Of a stretch of 64,000 bases of DNA, positions 1 to 11,190 are shown in pieces. The stretch comes from Kocuria turfanensis (GTDB taxonomy: Bacteria > Actinomycetota > Actinomycetes > Actinomycetales > Micrococcaceae). The position numbers and the translations under genes are program-made. The stretch spans positions 806,001-870,000 of the forward strand of contig NZ_CP014480.1 in assembly GCF_001580365.1 (NCBI RefSeq), given 5' to 3'. Numbering within the stretch: the stretch's first letter is position 1; each line of letters starts with the position of its first letter. A model generated the notes under the pieces. It was not told where the DNA came from. It saw only the letters and a list, made by a program, of their open reading frames with translations, and did not search any database.

Positions 1-776
1 CGCACGGCGTGCCGGACGAACCGGCGCCCCGAGTTCACGGTGAGGGAGGAGCCGACCACCAGGAGGGCGTCAGCGGTGTCCACCATCCGCAGCGCCCGCA
101 GCACACGGTGCCGCGGGGCGTTCTCGCCGAAGAAGACGACGTCGGGCTTGAGGATCCCGCCGCAGACGGGGCAGTCGGGCACGCGGAAGCCCGCCGTGCG
201 CGGCAGCACCGCGTCGGCGTCCGGGGCGAACTCGATGTCCTCCGGCGAGCCGATCGAGTCGTAGAAGCCGGGATTGAGCTCGTCGAAGAGGTCGGAGAGC
301 ACCGCCCGCGGGATCCGCGTGCCGCACCGCATGCACAGCACGCGGGTGAAGCGCCCGTGCAGGTCCACGACGTTGAGGGAGCCCGCCGCCTGGTGCAGGC
401 GGTCGATGTTCTGCGTGACGACGCCGGCGACCGCTCCGGCGGCCTCGAGCCGGGCGAGGGCCCCGTGGCCGGGGTTGGGGTCGGCCCGCTCGAGGTGCCG
501 CCAGCCGTACTGGTTGCGCGCCCAGTAGTGGCTGCGCATCGCGGGGCCGGCCATGAACTGCTGGAAGGTCATGGGGGTGCGCGGGGCCGAGCCGGGGCCG
601 CGGTAGTCCGGGATCCCGGAGTCGGTGCTGATCCCCGCGCCCGTCAGCACCGCGGTCCGCCGCCCGGCCAGCAGCGGGACGGCGGCGTCGAGCCCCTCGT
701 CCAGGCCCGCGGCGTCGGGATCGGGGAACTGGTCGGGACCGACGGGGGCGCCGTAGCCGGCACGCACGGTGGGCAT
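1..776 (-). CDS. Sir2-family NAD-dependent protein deacetylase (C-terminus beyond window)
   Basis: Sirtuin: removes acyl groups from lysines with NAD+ in the cytoplasm. About 258 residues are visible from an ATG at 776; the frame runs open off the left edge, so the C-terminus is missing. The family signatures are all seen: GAGIS near residue 46, TQNID near 121, the catalytic His at about 140 in DLHG, a zinc-binding CxxC pair at about 148/151 with a second pair at about 202/205, FFGE near 215 and the GSS NAD-binding motif near 242. It follows the peroxiredoxin gene by 28 bases on the same strand, so it is probably co-transcribed with it. Physiological substrate unknown. Confidence 0.93.
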   Translation of the reverse strand, partial: MPTVRAGYGAPVGPDQFPDPDAAGLDEGLDAAVPLLAGRRTAVLTGAGISTDSGIPDYRGPGSAPRTPMTFQQFMAGPAMRSHYWARNQYGWRHLERADPNPGHGALARLEAAGAVAGVVTQNIDRLHQAAGSLNVVDLHGRFTRVLCMRCGTRIPRAVLSDLFDELNPGFYDSIGSPEDIEFAPDADAVLPRTAGFRVPDCPVCGGILKPDVVFFGENAPRHRVLRALRMVDTADALLVVGSSLTVNSGRRFVRHAV

Positions 777-804
777 CGCTGGTCGCTCGGACGGCGCCGG
801 GGCC

Positions 805-1263
805 TCAGGCCGGCAGCTTGGCCAGGGCGGCGCGGTAGGCCTCGAGCTCCCGCGGCGTCCCGGGCTGGGCCCGGAAGGCGTCGACGACGACGCCCTGGGC
901 GTCGAGCACGAACGTGGCCCGCTCCGCCTGCCCCGACACGGGGTCGAAGACGCCGTAGCGCTCGGCCACGGCCCCGTGCGGCCAGAAGTCGGAGAGCAGG
1001 TCGAACTCGAAGGACTCCTCGCGCGCGAACGCCCGCAGCGCGTACTTGGAGTCCACGGACACCGCCAGCAGCCTCACGCCGGCGTCGTCGAACACCGCCA
1101 GGTTGTCCTGGAGCCGGCACAGCTCCCCGGTGCAGGTCCCGGAGAAGGCGAAGGGGTAGAAGACGATGCTCACAGGCCGTCCCCGCAGTCCGCTCAGGGT
1201 GACCGGCTCGCCGAACTGGTTCGGCAGCGTGAAGTCCGGGGCGGTGTCGCCGATCTCGGGCAT
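805..1263 (-). CDS. AhpE-type peroxiredoxin
   Basis: Thiol peroxidase of 152 residues that reduces peroxides; cytoplasmic. The peroxidatic cysteine is about C44 in the segment FYPFAFSGTC, which resembles mycobacterial AhpE, as does the later SDFWPHGAV block. A second cysteine at about 49 could act as a resolving residue. The ATG at 1263 is preceded by an AGGAGA ribosome binding site. The gene lies between a DUF3052 gene and a sirtuin gene; in Mycobacterium ahpE also sits next to a DUF3052 gene close to aceE, so the neighbourhood supports the call. BCP-like peroxiredoxin is the alternative subfamily name. Confidence 0.92.
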   Translation of the reverse strand: MPEIGDTAPDFTLPNQFGEPVTLSGLRGRPVSIVFYPFAFSGTCTGELCRLQDNLAVFDDAGVRLLAVSVDSKYALRAFAREESFEFDLLSDFWPHGAVAERYGVFDPVSGQAERATFVLDAQGVVVDAFRAQPGTPRELEAYRAALAKLPA

Positions 1264-1300
1264 GGGTGGTCTCCTGTGGTGTGGACGCCGGGGCGCGTGC

Positions 1301-1717
1301 TCAGACGTTGCGCTTGGGCATGAGACGGGTCGCGGCCCAGTCCGCGCTGACCCGCGCGGTCGTGGTCACGTGCAGCCCCGCTGTGGGAGCCGCTTCCTGG
1401 ACCTCGGCGGGCGGCACGTAGCCGTCGCGCCCGGCCTTGGGGGTCAGCACCCACACCACGCCGCCGTCGTCCAGGGTGGTCTGGACGTCCACCAGGGTGT
1501 CCACGAGGTCGCCGTCGCCCTCGCGGAACCACAGCAGCACGGCGTCGACGACCTCCTGGTCCTCCTCGTCGAGCAGATCGGAACCGATCAGGTCCTCGAT
1601 GCCCTCTCTCAGGTCGAGGTCGACGTCCTCGTCGTATCCGAACTCCTGGATGTAGTCGCCATCCTTGAAACCGAGCTGGACTACCGCGTCGCCCGCGGTG
1701 GTCTTGGCCTCGCTCAC
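1301..1717 (-). CDS. DUF3052 family protein
   Basis: Small acidic cytoplasmic protein of 138 residues with the conserved core QLGFKDGDYIQEFGYDED near the N-terminus and a central segment about charge-rich loops and VVWVLTPKAG. The function of the family is not established. The start is taken as the GTG at 1717 because an AAGGAG site lies just upstream; the longer frame back to 1837 adds an Arg/Pro-rich stretch that looks non-coding. It is the first gene of a probable three-gene unit (DUF3052, peroxiredoxin, sirtuin) transcribed away from aceE. The DUF3052-ahpE-aceE neighbourhood is conserved in Actinobacteria. Confidence 0.85.
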   Translation of the reverse strand: MSEAKTTAGDAVVQLGFKDGDYIQEFGYDEDVDLDLREGIEDLIGSDLLDEEDQEVVDAVLLWFREGDGDLVDTLVDVQTTLDDGGVVWVLTPKAGRDGYVPPAEVQEAAPTAGLHVTTTARVSADWAATRLMPKRNV

Positions 1718-2152
1718 TGTTCTTGCTCCTTCTGGGATCGGGCCGACGAGCGACCGCGCACTGCGTACCGGTGCGGGGCTCCGCCTGCCCGTCGGCGGAC
1801 CGCGGGGGCACGGTGGCGGGCCGGATACCGGCTTCATCCTCCAGACAACACCGGATCAGGGTGTCTTTCAAGCTCCCGCACGGTGACGTCCCCCCGAATC
1901 GTGGGCCGCGCCCGCGTGTGACGGTCGGTCCCGGGTGTGGAAACATGGTGCCAACAGACACCCCGTACGCCTGGAACACCCCGCCGGCGCGATCCGCACG
2001 GCGGGCCGGTCCCCGGACGCCCCACCCCCGCGGGTGGCGCCCGGGAAGCGGAGCGGTCGGCGGGTATTTTGAGACTGTCGGAACAGCCCGGCCGCGCTCG
2101 CGCGTGCGCTCGCCCGGGTCCTGCCCGGCAACTCGACGAAGAGAGGTTCAAC
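1718..2152. promoter_or_regulatory. Divergent intergenic region between DUF3052 and aceE
   Basis: This 435-bp stretch separates two divergent genes and must hold both promoters. A TATTTT element at about 2075-2080 is the best -10 candidate for aceE, giving a leader of roughly 65 bases; no convincing -35 was seen. A small imperfect hairpin, ACACC paired with GGTGT, lies around 1848-1864. Open frames on both strands here have Arg/Pro/Gly-rich translations with no recognisable domain, so no gene is called. Mycobacterium has a small gene at the matching place; nothing like it was recognised. Confidence 0.4.
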
Positions 2153-4891
<2,739 letters not shown>

Positions 4892-4910
4892 GCCGAGCCC
4901 ACCGGCGCCC

Positions 4911-4952
4911 GACGGCGCCCCGGCCACCCGCGCGGGTGGCCGGGGCGCCGTC
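4911..4952 (+). terminator. aceE terminator hairpin
   Basis: A perfect inverted repeat of 21 bases per arm (4911-4931 and 4932-4952) begins 20 bases after the aceE stop; with a small CGCG loop it folds into a stem of about 19 bp. There is no real U-tract, as is common in high-GC Actinobacteria. It separates aceE from fasR. Confidence 0.75.
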
Positions 4953-4986
4953 GTCGTCTCGGTCGGGGGCAGGCGGGGGCGTGCTC

Positions 4987-4992
4987 TAAGCT
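4987..4992 (+). promoter_or_regulatory. -10 element of a leaderless fasR promoter
   Basis: TAAGCT ends exactly 6 bases before the fasR ATG at 4999, which places the transcription start on the A of the start codon. No ribosome binding site lies in between. The same geometry is seen at five other genes in the window. Confidence 0.55.
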
Positions 4993-4998
4993 CGGGGC

Positions 4999-6273
4999 AT
5001 GGCAGGACAGGACGGGAACCCGACGACGCGCTGGCTGCGCCCCTCGCGCAAGCGGCCCACCGACAAGTCCCGTCCCGTCACCCCGCCGCACCCCAAGACG
5101 CTCGAGAACCTCAAGGCGAACCTGGGGGCGATCTCGACGGTCGCCACCCGCCGCCTCGAGACCGACCTCGGCTGGTTCGAGGAGCTGCGCGCCGACGAGC
5201 GCTCCGAGCTGGGCCTCGTGGCCCAGCGCGGCATCTCCTCGTTCGTGCGCTGGTACGAGGACCCGGAGGAGCCCCTGTGGGTGCTCACCCAGGTCTTCCG
5301 CAGCGCGCCGACCGAGCTGACCCGGTCCATCTCGCTGCAGTACGCGCTGCAGCTGCTGCGGATCGTGGTCGACGTGGTCGAGGAGAAGGTCCCGGAGCTC
5401 GCCAAGCACCACGACGAGGCCGCGCTGCGCGAGGCCGTGCTGCGGTACTCGCGGGAGATCGCCTTCGCCGCCGCCGACGTCTACGCGCGGGCGGCCGAGA
5501 ACCGGGGGTCCTGGGACGCCCGGCTGGAGTCCCTGGTGGTCGACGGGATCCTGCGGGGCGAGCACTCGGACTCCCTGCGCTCCCGGGTCGCGGCCCTGGG
5601 CTGGGCCTCGACCGGCCCGGTCACCGTGCTCACCGGCTCCGCGCCGGAGGCCACCGGCCCCGCCACGGTCGCCCGGCTGCGCCGGCTGGCCGCCCGCCAC
5701 GCGCAGGACTCCCTCGTGTCCATCCAGGGCGACCGGCTGGTGCTCATCCTCGGCGGCCTGGTGGAGCGGGAGACCGCCCTGGAGAAGCTCACCGCCGCGT
5801 TCGGGCCCGGGCCGGTCGCCTACGGCCCGGAGTCCCCCACCATCTTCGAGGCGGGCCGTTCCGCCCGGCTCGCCCACGCGGCCCTGTCCGTGGCCCCGGC
5901 CTGGCCGGCCGCCCCGCGCCCGGTGCACTCCGAGGACCTGTGGCCCGAGCGGGCCATGGCCGGGGACGAGGCCGCACGCGCGGCGATGGTCGAGTCGGTC
6001 TACCGCCCGCTGACCCGGTCGGCCACCGGGCTGGCGGAGACGCTCTCGGCCTACGTCTCCGTGGGCCACTCCCTGGAGGCCACCGCCCGGGAGCTGTTCG
6101 TGCACGCGAACACGGTCCGCTACCGGCTGCGCCGGATCTGCGACCTCACCGGCTGGGACCCCCTCGTCCCGCGGGACGCGTTCGTGCTGCACTGCGCCCT
6201 GCTCGCCGGACGGCTGGCCGACTCCTGCGCCCCGCTCGACACCTCCGCCCCCGCCCCGGCACCGGTCTTGTAG
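4999..6273 (+). CDS. fasR: PucR/CdaR-family transcriptional regulator, FasR-like activator of FAS II
   Basis: Protein of 424 residues. The C-terminal 60 residues hold a PucR-type helix-turn-helix with the motif ELFVHANTVRYRLRRI at about 370-385; the N-terminal two thirds form the GGDEF-like sensor region usual for the family. In Streptomyces the orthologous regulator directly upstream of fabD (FasR) activates the fab genes, and Mycobacterium keeps a homologue between aceE and fabD. The same position here is the main reason for the name. It is probably leaderless. The stop codon lies inside an inverted repeat that could be its own operator. Confidence 0.85.
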   Translation: MAGQDGNPTTRWLRPSRKRPTDKSRPVTPPHPKTLENLKANLGAISTVATRRLETDLGWFEELRADERSELGLVAQRGISSFVRWYEDPEEPLWVLTQVFRSAPTELTRSISLQYALQLLRIVVDVVEEKVPELAKHHDEAALREAVLRYSREIAFAAADVYARAAENRGSWDARLESLVVDGILRGEHSDSLRSRVAALGWASTGPVTVLTGSAPEATGPATVARLRRLAARHAQDSLVSIQGDRLVLILGGLVERETALEKLTAAFGPGPVAYGPESPTIFEAGRSARLAHAALSVAPAWPAAPRPVHSEDLWPERAMAGDEAARAAMVESVYRPLTRSATGLAETLSAYVSVGHSLEATARELFVHANTVRYRLRRICDLTGWDPLVPRDAFVLHCALLAGRLADSCAPLDTSAPAPAPVL

Positions 6274-6284
6274 CTTCCCTACAA
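6268..6284. promoter_or_regulatory. Inverted repeat upstream of fabD, candidate FasR operator
   Basis: TTGTAG-CTTCC-CTACAA is a perfect 6-bp inverted repeat with a 5-bp spacer, 62 bases upstream of the fabD start and overlapping the fasR stop codon. It is conspicuously AT-rich for this genome. A dimeric activator site in front of the fab operon is expected from Streptomyces FasR biology; that this repeat is the site is inference. Confidence 0.45.
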
Positions 6285-6345
6285 ACACCGCCGCGTGGGT
6301 TGGTGGCCTCCGCGCCCGCGCCGCGCGGCGCTTCCTTGCCAAGCT

Positions 6346-7266
6346 GTGAGGGTGATCGCGATCGTCTGCCCCGGACAGGGCTCCCAGAAACCCGGCTTCC
6401 TCACCGAGTGGCTCGCCCTCGACGGCGTGCGCCCCCACCTCGAGCGGCTGGGCGAGGCCGCCGGCCTGGACCTCGTGCACTACGGGACCGAGGCGGACGA
6501 GGAGACCATCAAGGACACCGCCGTGGCCCAGCCGCTGATCGTGGCCGCCGGACTCGTGGCCGGCCGGCTGCTGGCCGACCGGATCGGCCCCGCGCGACAG
6601 GACCTGGTCCTCGCCGGGCACTCCGTCGGGGAGATCACCGCCGCCGCGCTGGCCGGCGTCCTCACCGAGGAGGACGCCATGGCGTTCGTCCGGACCCGCG
6701 CCAACGCCATGGCCGAGGCCGCCGCGGCCCTGCCCACCGGCATGAGCGCCGTCCTGGGCGGGAAGGAGGACGAGGTCCGCGCCGCGATCGAGGCGGCCGG
6801 GCTCACCGCCGCCAACGCCAACGGCGGCGGGCAGACCGTCGCCGCGGGCACGCTCGAGCAGCTCGCAGCCCTCGCCGAGCACCCGCCCGCCCGGGCCCGC
6901 GTCGTGCCCCTGAAGGTCGCCGGGGCGTTCCACACCGAGCACATGGCCCCCGCCCTCGAGCCCCTCCGCGAGCTCGTGGCGGGCCTCTCCCCCGCCGACC
7001 CCGTGCACCCCCTGCTCTCCAACGCCGACGGCGCGCCCGTGGCCTCCGGCGCGGCGGCCCTCGACGCGCTCGTGGCCCAGGTCTGCCGCCCGGTCCGCTG
7101 GGACCTGTGCATGCAGACGCTGCTGGAGCGCGGCGTCGAGCAGCTGGTCGAGCTGCCGCCGGCCGGCACCCTGTCCGGCCTGGCCAAGCGGGGCATGAAG
7201 GGCGTCCCGGCCCTGGCCGTGAACTCCGCGGAGGACCTGGAGCAGGCCCGGAGTATTCTTGTCTGA
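6346..7266 (+). CDS. fabD: Malonyl-CoA:ACP transacylase
   Basis: Transfers malonyl from CoA to ACP to supply FAS II extender units. The protein of 306 residues begins with the family hallmark PGQGSQKPGFL, has the nucleophile Ser (about 93) in GHSVGE, and the catalytic His in GAFHTEHM near 190. The start is uncertain: GTG at 6346 or 6352 both work and neither has a clear ribosome binding site; the longer frame from 6295 adds 17 atypical residues. First gene of the fabD-fabH-acpP-fabF cluster. Confidence 0.95.
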   Translation: MRVIAIVCPGQGSQKPGFLTEWLALDGVRPHLERLGEAAGLDLVHYGTEADEETIKDTAVAQPLIVAAGLVAGRLLADRIGPARQDLVLAGHSVGEITAAALAGVLTEEDAMAFVRTRANAMAEAAAALPTGMSAVLGGKEDEVRAAIEAAGLTAANANGGGQTVAAGTLEQLAALAEHPPARARVVPLKVAGAFHTEHMAPALEPLRELVAGLSPADPVHPLLSNADGAPVASGAAALDALVAQVCRPVRWDLCMQTLLERGVEQLVELPPAGTLSGLAKRGMKGVPALAVNSAEDLEQARSILV

Positions 7267-7377
7267 CGTCCGCCCGCGCACCCGGTGCGCGGCACGTCCC
7301 GAGGCCGGAGCAGCCGCCCCGCCCCGCCCCGCCGGCCCGACCGCCGCGCCCGGCCGCACGAAGGAGCAACGACCCCT

Positions 7378-8445
7378 GTGGTGACCCTGAAGCAGCAGCA
7401 GACCAACGCGCACTCCCGCATTCTCGGCCTCGGGGTCTACCGCCCGGACGTGGTCGTGACCAACGACGACGTGTGCCAGTGGATCGAGTCCTCGGACGAG
7501 TGGATCCAGCAGCGCACCGGCATCCGGACCCGGCACCGCGCCGCCGAGGAGGTGAGCGTGCTCGACATGTCCGAGCACGCCTCCCGGGAGGCGCTGGCCG
7601 CCGCCGGGATCGAGGCCTCGCAGCTGGGCGGGGTGATCGTCTCCACGATCTCCTTCCCCTACCTCACCCCCTCGGCGGCCGCGGCCCTCGCCGAGCGGCT
7701 GGGTGCCACCCCGGCGCCCGCCTTCGACATCTCCGCGGCCTGCGCCGGCTACTGCTACGGCGTCGCCCAGGCCGACGCCCTGGTGCGTTCCGGGGCGGCG
7801 GACTACGTGCTGGTCGTCGGCGTGGAGAAGCTCTCCGACGTCATCGACAACAGCGAGCGCTCCATCTCGTTCCTGCTCGGCGACGGCGCCGGCGCGGCGG
7901 TGGTCGGCCGGTCCGAGACCCCCGGCATCGGCCCGTCCGTGTGGGGCTCGGACGGCTCCAAGTGGGACGCCATCCGGATGACCCACCCGCTCACGGACAT
8001 CCGCGCCGTGGAGCAGGGCCGGGAGCGCACCCCCTCCCCCGACCTCCTCGATCCGGAGACCGGCGAGGTGCGCGAGGACGCGACCCTGTGGCCCACGCTG
8101 CGCCAGGACGGGCAGACGGTCTTCCGCTGGGCCTCGTGGGAGGTCGCCAAGCGGGCCCAGGAGGCCATGGACGTCGCCGGCGTGGGGCCCGAGGACCTCG
8201 GCGCCTTCATCCCGCACCAGGCGAACATGCGGATCATCGACCAGATGGCCAAGACGCTGAAGCTGCCGGACTCCGTGGTCATCGCCCGCGACATCGCCGA
8301 CGCCGGCAACACCTCCGCCGCCTCCGTCCCGCTCGCCACGCACCGGCTGCTCGCCGAGCACCCGGAGCTGTCCGGCAGGCTGGCCCTGCAGATCGGCTTC
8401 GGCGCCGGCCTGGTCTACGGGGCGCAGGTCGTCGTCCTCCCCTGA
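7378..8445 (+). CDS. fabH: Beta-ketoacyl-ACP synthase III
   Basis: Starts fatty acid synthesis by condensing an acyl-CoA primer with malonyl-ACP. The 355-residue protein carries the Cys-His-Asn triad: C122 in SAACAGY, H280 in PHQANMR and N311 in DAGNTSAA. An iso/anteiso primer preference is expected for this family in Micrococcaceae but cannot be read from the sequence. The GTG at 7378 is preceded by AAGGAG at an 11-base spacing; a second GTG at 7381 is also possible. It lies 111 bases after fabD in the same cluster. Confidence 0.95.
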   Translation: MVTLKQQQTNAHSRILGLGVYRPDVVVTNDDVCQWIESSDEWIQQRTGIRTRHRAAEEVSVLDMSEHASREALAAAGIEASQLGGVIVSTISFPYLTPSAAAALAERLGATPAPAFDISAACAGYCYGVAQADALVRSGAADYVLVVGVEKLSDVIDNSERSISFLLGDGAGAAVVGRSETPGIGPSVWGSDGSKWDAIRMTHPLTDIRAVEQGRERTPSPDLLDPETGEVREDATLWPTLRQDGQTVFRWASWEVAKRAQEAMDVAGVGPEDLGAFIPHQANMRIIDQMAKTLKLPDSVVIARDIADAGNTSAASVPLATHRLLAEHPELSGRLALQIGFGAGLVYGAQVVVLP

Positions 8446-8455
8446 TCCCCGGCCG

Positions 8456-8485
8456 CACGTGCCCGGATCCCGGTCGGGGCACGTG
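8456..8485 (+). terminator. Hairpin between fabH and acpP
   Basis: CACGTGCCC (8456-8464) pairs with GGGCACGTG (8477-8485) around a 12-base loop, just after the fabH stop. It may end part of the fabD-fabH transcripts or protect their 3' end. A -10-like TAGGGT at about 8529-8534 downstream could give acpP its own promoter. Confidence 0.4.
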
Positions 8486-8652
8486 TCGGACCCGGCGCGG
8501 GGCCTCTGCGACTCGTCGTAGGGTTGAACCGCACACCCGATGTCCCCCGGCCCGGCCGTACGGCCTGACCGGGACAGATGCGCCCGGCACCCGCCCGGGA
8601 GCGCCCGTCACCACCGGCTGCCCCGGCAGCCGCAGAGAAAGGAAGCCACACT

Positions 8653-8898
8653 ATGGCGAGCAAAGAGGAAATCCTGACCGGCCTGGCGGAGATCGTCAAC
8701 GAGGAGACCGGTCTGGAGACCGAGGCGGTCCAGCTCGACAAGTCCTTCACCGAGGACCTGGACATCGACTCCATCTCGATGATGACCATCGTCGTCAACG
8801 CCGAGGAGAAGTTCGACGTGACCATCCCCGACGAGGAGGTCAAGAACCTCAAGACCGTCGAGGACGCCGTCAACTTCATCGACAACGCCCAGGCCTGA
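8653..8898 (+). CDS. acpP: Acyl carrier protein
   Basis: Acidic 81-residue carrier that holds growing acyl chains on a phosphopantetheine arm. The attachment serine is S40 in DLDIDSISMM. Length and charge are typical for type II ACP. The ATG at 8653 has an AAGGAAG site upstream. Flanked by hairpins on both sides (8456-8485 and 8914-8951), which could allow acpP mRNA to accumulate apart from its neighbours, as ACP is needed in large amounts. Confidence 0.97.
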   Translation: MASKEEILTGLAEIVNEETGLETEAVQLDKSFTEDLDIDSISMMTIVVNAEEKFDVTIPDEEVKNLKTVEDAVNFIDNAQA

Positions 8899-8913
8899 GT
8901 CGGCCGGTCGTCA

Positions 8914-8951
8914 GCGGGACGCGGCGGGGCGCAGGAACCGCCGCGTCCCGC
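8914..8951 (+). terminator. Intercistronic hairpin between acpP and fabF
   Basis: Perfect 14-bp stem (8914-8927 with 8938-8951) and a 10-base loop, 15 bases after the acpP stop. It has no U-tract. It could be a partial terminator or a 3' stabiliser that gives more acpP than fabF message. Confidence 0.55.
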
Positions 8952-9010
8952 CGACCCGCACCCGGGCGGACCGCCCACCGCTTCATCCCAGGACACGAGG
9001 AAGTGCAGTC

Positions 9011-10270
9011 ATGACCCGCAAAGTAGTCGTCACCGGTCTCGGTGCCACCACCCCGATCGGTGGCACCGTCCCCGAGCTGTGGCGCAGCGCCAACGCCGGC
9101 GTCTCCGGTGTCCGCGCCATCGAGCACGACTGGGTGGACACCTACGATCTCGCCGTGCGGATCGCCGCGCCGGTCTCGACCTCCGCCGGCGAGGTGCTCT
9201 CCCGCGTCGAGGCCAAGCGCCTGGACCCCTCGGGGCAGCTGTCGGTCATCGCCGCCCGCGAGGCCTGGGCGGACGCCGGCTTCTCCGGCCCCAACGCCGA
9301 GGACTCCGCGGAGGTCGACCCCGACCGCTTCGCGGTGGCCTTCGGCACCGGCATCGGCGGGGTCTGGACCCTGCTCGACGCCTACGACACCCTGCAGAAG
9401 CGCGGGGCCCGCCGCGTCATGCCGCTGACCGTGCCCATGCTCATGCCCAACGGCAACGCCGCGGCCGTCGGCATGGACCTCAAGGCCCGCGCCGCCTCGA
9501 TCACCCCCGTCTCGGCCTGCGCCTCCGGCACGGAGGCCTTCTACCAGGGCATGAACCTGATCCGCTCCGGCAAGGCCGACCTCGTGGTGGTCGGCGGGGC
9601 CGAGTCCGCGATCCACCCGGTGACCATCGCCGCGTTCTCCTCGATGCAGGCGCTGTCCAAGCGCAACGACGAGCCCGAGCGCGCGTCCCGGCCCTACGAC
9701 ACGGCCCGCGACGGCTTCGTGATGGGCGAGGGCGCGGGCGCCGTGGTGCTCGAGTCGGAGGAGCACGCCAAGGCCCGCGGCGCCCGCGTGTACGCGGAGC
9801 TGGCCGGAGCCGGGCTGACCTCCGACGCCTACCACATCACCGCGCCCGACGACGAGGGCCGCGGCGCGGCCCGCGCCCTCGACGAGGCCATGCAGACCGG
9901 CGGGTTCGCGCCGGCCGACGTCAAGCACGTCAACGCCCACGCCACCTCCACCCCCCGGGGCGACGCCCCCGAGGCCGGTGCCCTGCGGCGGGCCTTCGGC
10001 TCGGCCGTGGACGACATGTGCGTCTCCGCCACCAAGTCCATGACCGGGCACCTCCTGGGCGGCTCCGGTGCCGTGGAGGCCGTGCTGACCGTCCTCGCCG
10101 TGCACCACCGCACCGCGCCGTGCACCATCAACCTGGAGAACCAGGACCCGGAGATCGACCTCGACGTCGTCACGGACGCCCGGGAGCTGCCGGGCGGGGA
10201 CTTCGTCGCCGTGTCCAACTCCTTCGGCTTCGGCGGGCACAACGCCGTCGCCGCGTTCCGCACCGTCTGA
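9011..10270 (+). CDS. fabF: Beta-ketoacyl-ACP synthase II
   Basis: Elongating condensing enzyme of FAS II, 419 residues. Catalytic residues are visible: C170 in PVSACASGTE, H310 in NAHATSTP, K342 in KSMTGH and H347, plus the C-terminal GFGGHN loop. The ATG at 9011 has GAGGAAG upstream. Last gene of the fab cluster, followed by a very strong terminator. It matches KasA/FabF in the equivalent mycobacterial cluster; FabB is a less likely name. Confidence 0.96.
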   Translation: MTRKVVVTGLGATTPIGGTVPELWRSANAGVSGVRAIEHDWVDTYDLAVRIAAPVSTSAGEVLSRVEAKRLDPSGQLSVIAAREAWADAGFSGPNAEDSAEVDPDRFAVAFGTGIGGVWTLLDAYDTLQKRGARRVMPLTVPMLMPNGNAAAVGMDLKARAASITPVSACASGTEAFYQGMNLIRSGKADLVVVGGAESAIHPVTIAAFSSMQALSKRNDEPERASRPYDTARDGFVMGEGAGAVVLESEEHAKARGARVYAELAGAGLTSDAYHITAPDDEGRGAARALDEAMQTGGFAPADVKHVNAHATSTPRGDAPEAGALRRAFGSAVDDMCVSATKSMTGHLLGGSGAVEAVLTVLAVHHRTAPCTINLENQDPEIDLDVVTDARELPGGDFVAVSNSFGFGGHNAVAAFRTV

Positions 10271-10284
10271 CCGGTCCGTCCGGC

Positions 10285-10333
10285 ACACGGCACGAGGGTC
10301 GCCCCGCAGCGCGGGGCGACCCTCGTGCCGTGT
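10285..10333. terminator. Bidirectional terminator between fabF and DUF3145
   Basis: A perfect 23-bp stem (10285-10307 with 10311-10333) closed by a 3-base AGC loop lies between the convergent genes fabF and DUF3145. It is the longest perfect hairpin noticed in the window and can serve both strands. Confidence 0.9.
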
Positions 10334-10367
10334 CCGGCCCCCGGAGGCGGAGCGGGAACGGGTGCGC

Positions 10368-10871
10368 TCAGCCGACCCGGTGCAGCCAGCGCACCGGAGC
10401 GCCCTCAGCCGCGTGCCGGAACGGCTCCAGCTCCTCGTCCCAGGCCTCGCCGAGGGCGAGCGAGAGCTCGTTGATCACCAGCAGCGGATTGCCGGCCGCG
10501 GTCTCGTAGGCGTAGCGGATCCGGTCCTCGGAGACCATGATGTTGCCGGCGGCGTCCGTGGTGGCGTGGAAGATCCCGAGGTCCGGGGTGAAGGACCAGC
10601 GCGCGCCGTCGTGGCCGCGGGAGGGGTTCTCCGTCACCTCGAACCGGAGCCGGCCCATCGTGCGCAGGGCGGAGGCCAGCAGCGCGCCGGTGCCGGCGGG
10701 GCCCGACCACTCCAGCTCGGCGCGCACCGTGCCCGGCTCGGCGTTCTGCTGGGTCCACTCCAGCTCCGTGCGCTGGCGCGCGACCGACTCCAGCGCCCAC
10801 TGGATGTGCGGGCACAGCGCCTGTGGCGCGGAGTGCACGTAGAGCACTCCGCGCGTGGTGGGTGAAGACAT
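10368..10871 (-). CDS. DUF3145 family protein
   Basis: Protein of 167 residues starting MSSPTTRGVLYVHSAP, the start typical of DUF3145. Its function is unknown; the gene is found beside the fab cluster in many Actinobacteria, which suggests, but does not prove, a link to lipid metabolism. The ATG at 10871 has a GGAGGAG site. No signal peptide or membrane segment is visible. Convergent with fabF across a strong shared terminator. Confidence 0.88.
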   Translation of the reverse strand: MSSPTTRGVLYVHSAPQALCPHIQWALESVARQRTELEWTQQNAEPGTVRAELEWSGPAGTGALLASALRTMGRLRFEVTENPSRGHDGARWSFTPDLGIFHATTDAAGNIMVSEDRIRYAYETAAGNPLLVINELSLALGEAWDEELEPFRHAAEGAPVRWLHRVG

Positions 10872-11190
10872 GACCTGCTCCTCCGTCGTGTAGGTACGTC
10901 TTCCCCGACGCCCTGCACAGCAACGGCCCCACCCGCCGGGTCGCGGTGTGCGCGCCGCTCCCGGGCGATGCGATTGTGCGGCCGGCCCGTGCACCGCGGG
11001 GATTCGAGGCCCGCACGGCGCCCGGTCGACCCGGTGCCGTACCCGCCGCCCCGGCCCGCGACCTGCCGGCCGGTCCGGAACGGTGGATACACTACGCATC
11101 TCATTCAACTGCACAGTTTCCGGGGCCGTCAACCTGTGCGACGTCGCGCGGCCGCCGGGGCGCGGTCGGCGCGGGCTCGGACGCGCGGGC
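10872..11190. other. Intergenic region upstream of DUF3145
   Basis: 319 bp between the xerC stop and the DUF3145 start. It should hold the DUF3145 promoter. A relatively AT-rich patch at about 11085-11120 has TTGAAT on the minus strand and TACACT on the plus strand, but neither forms a well-spaced -35/-10 pair. No gene or strong hairpin was seen. Confidence 0.3.
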
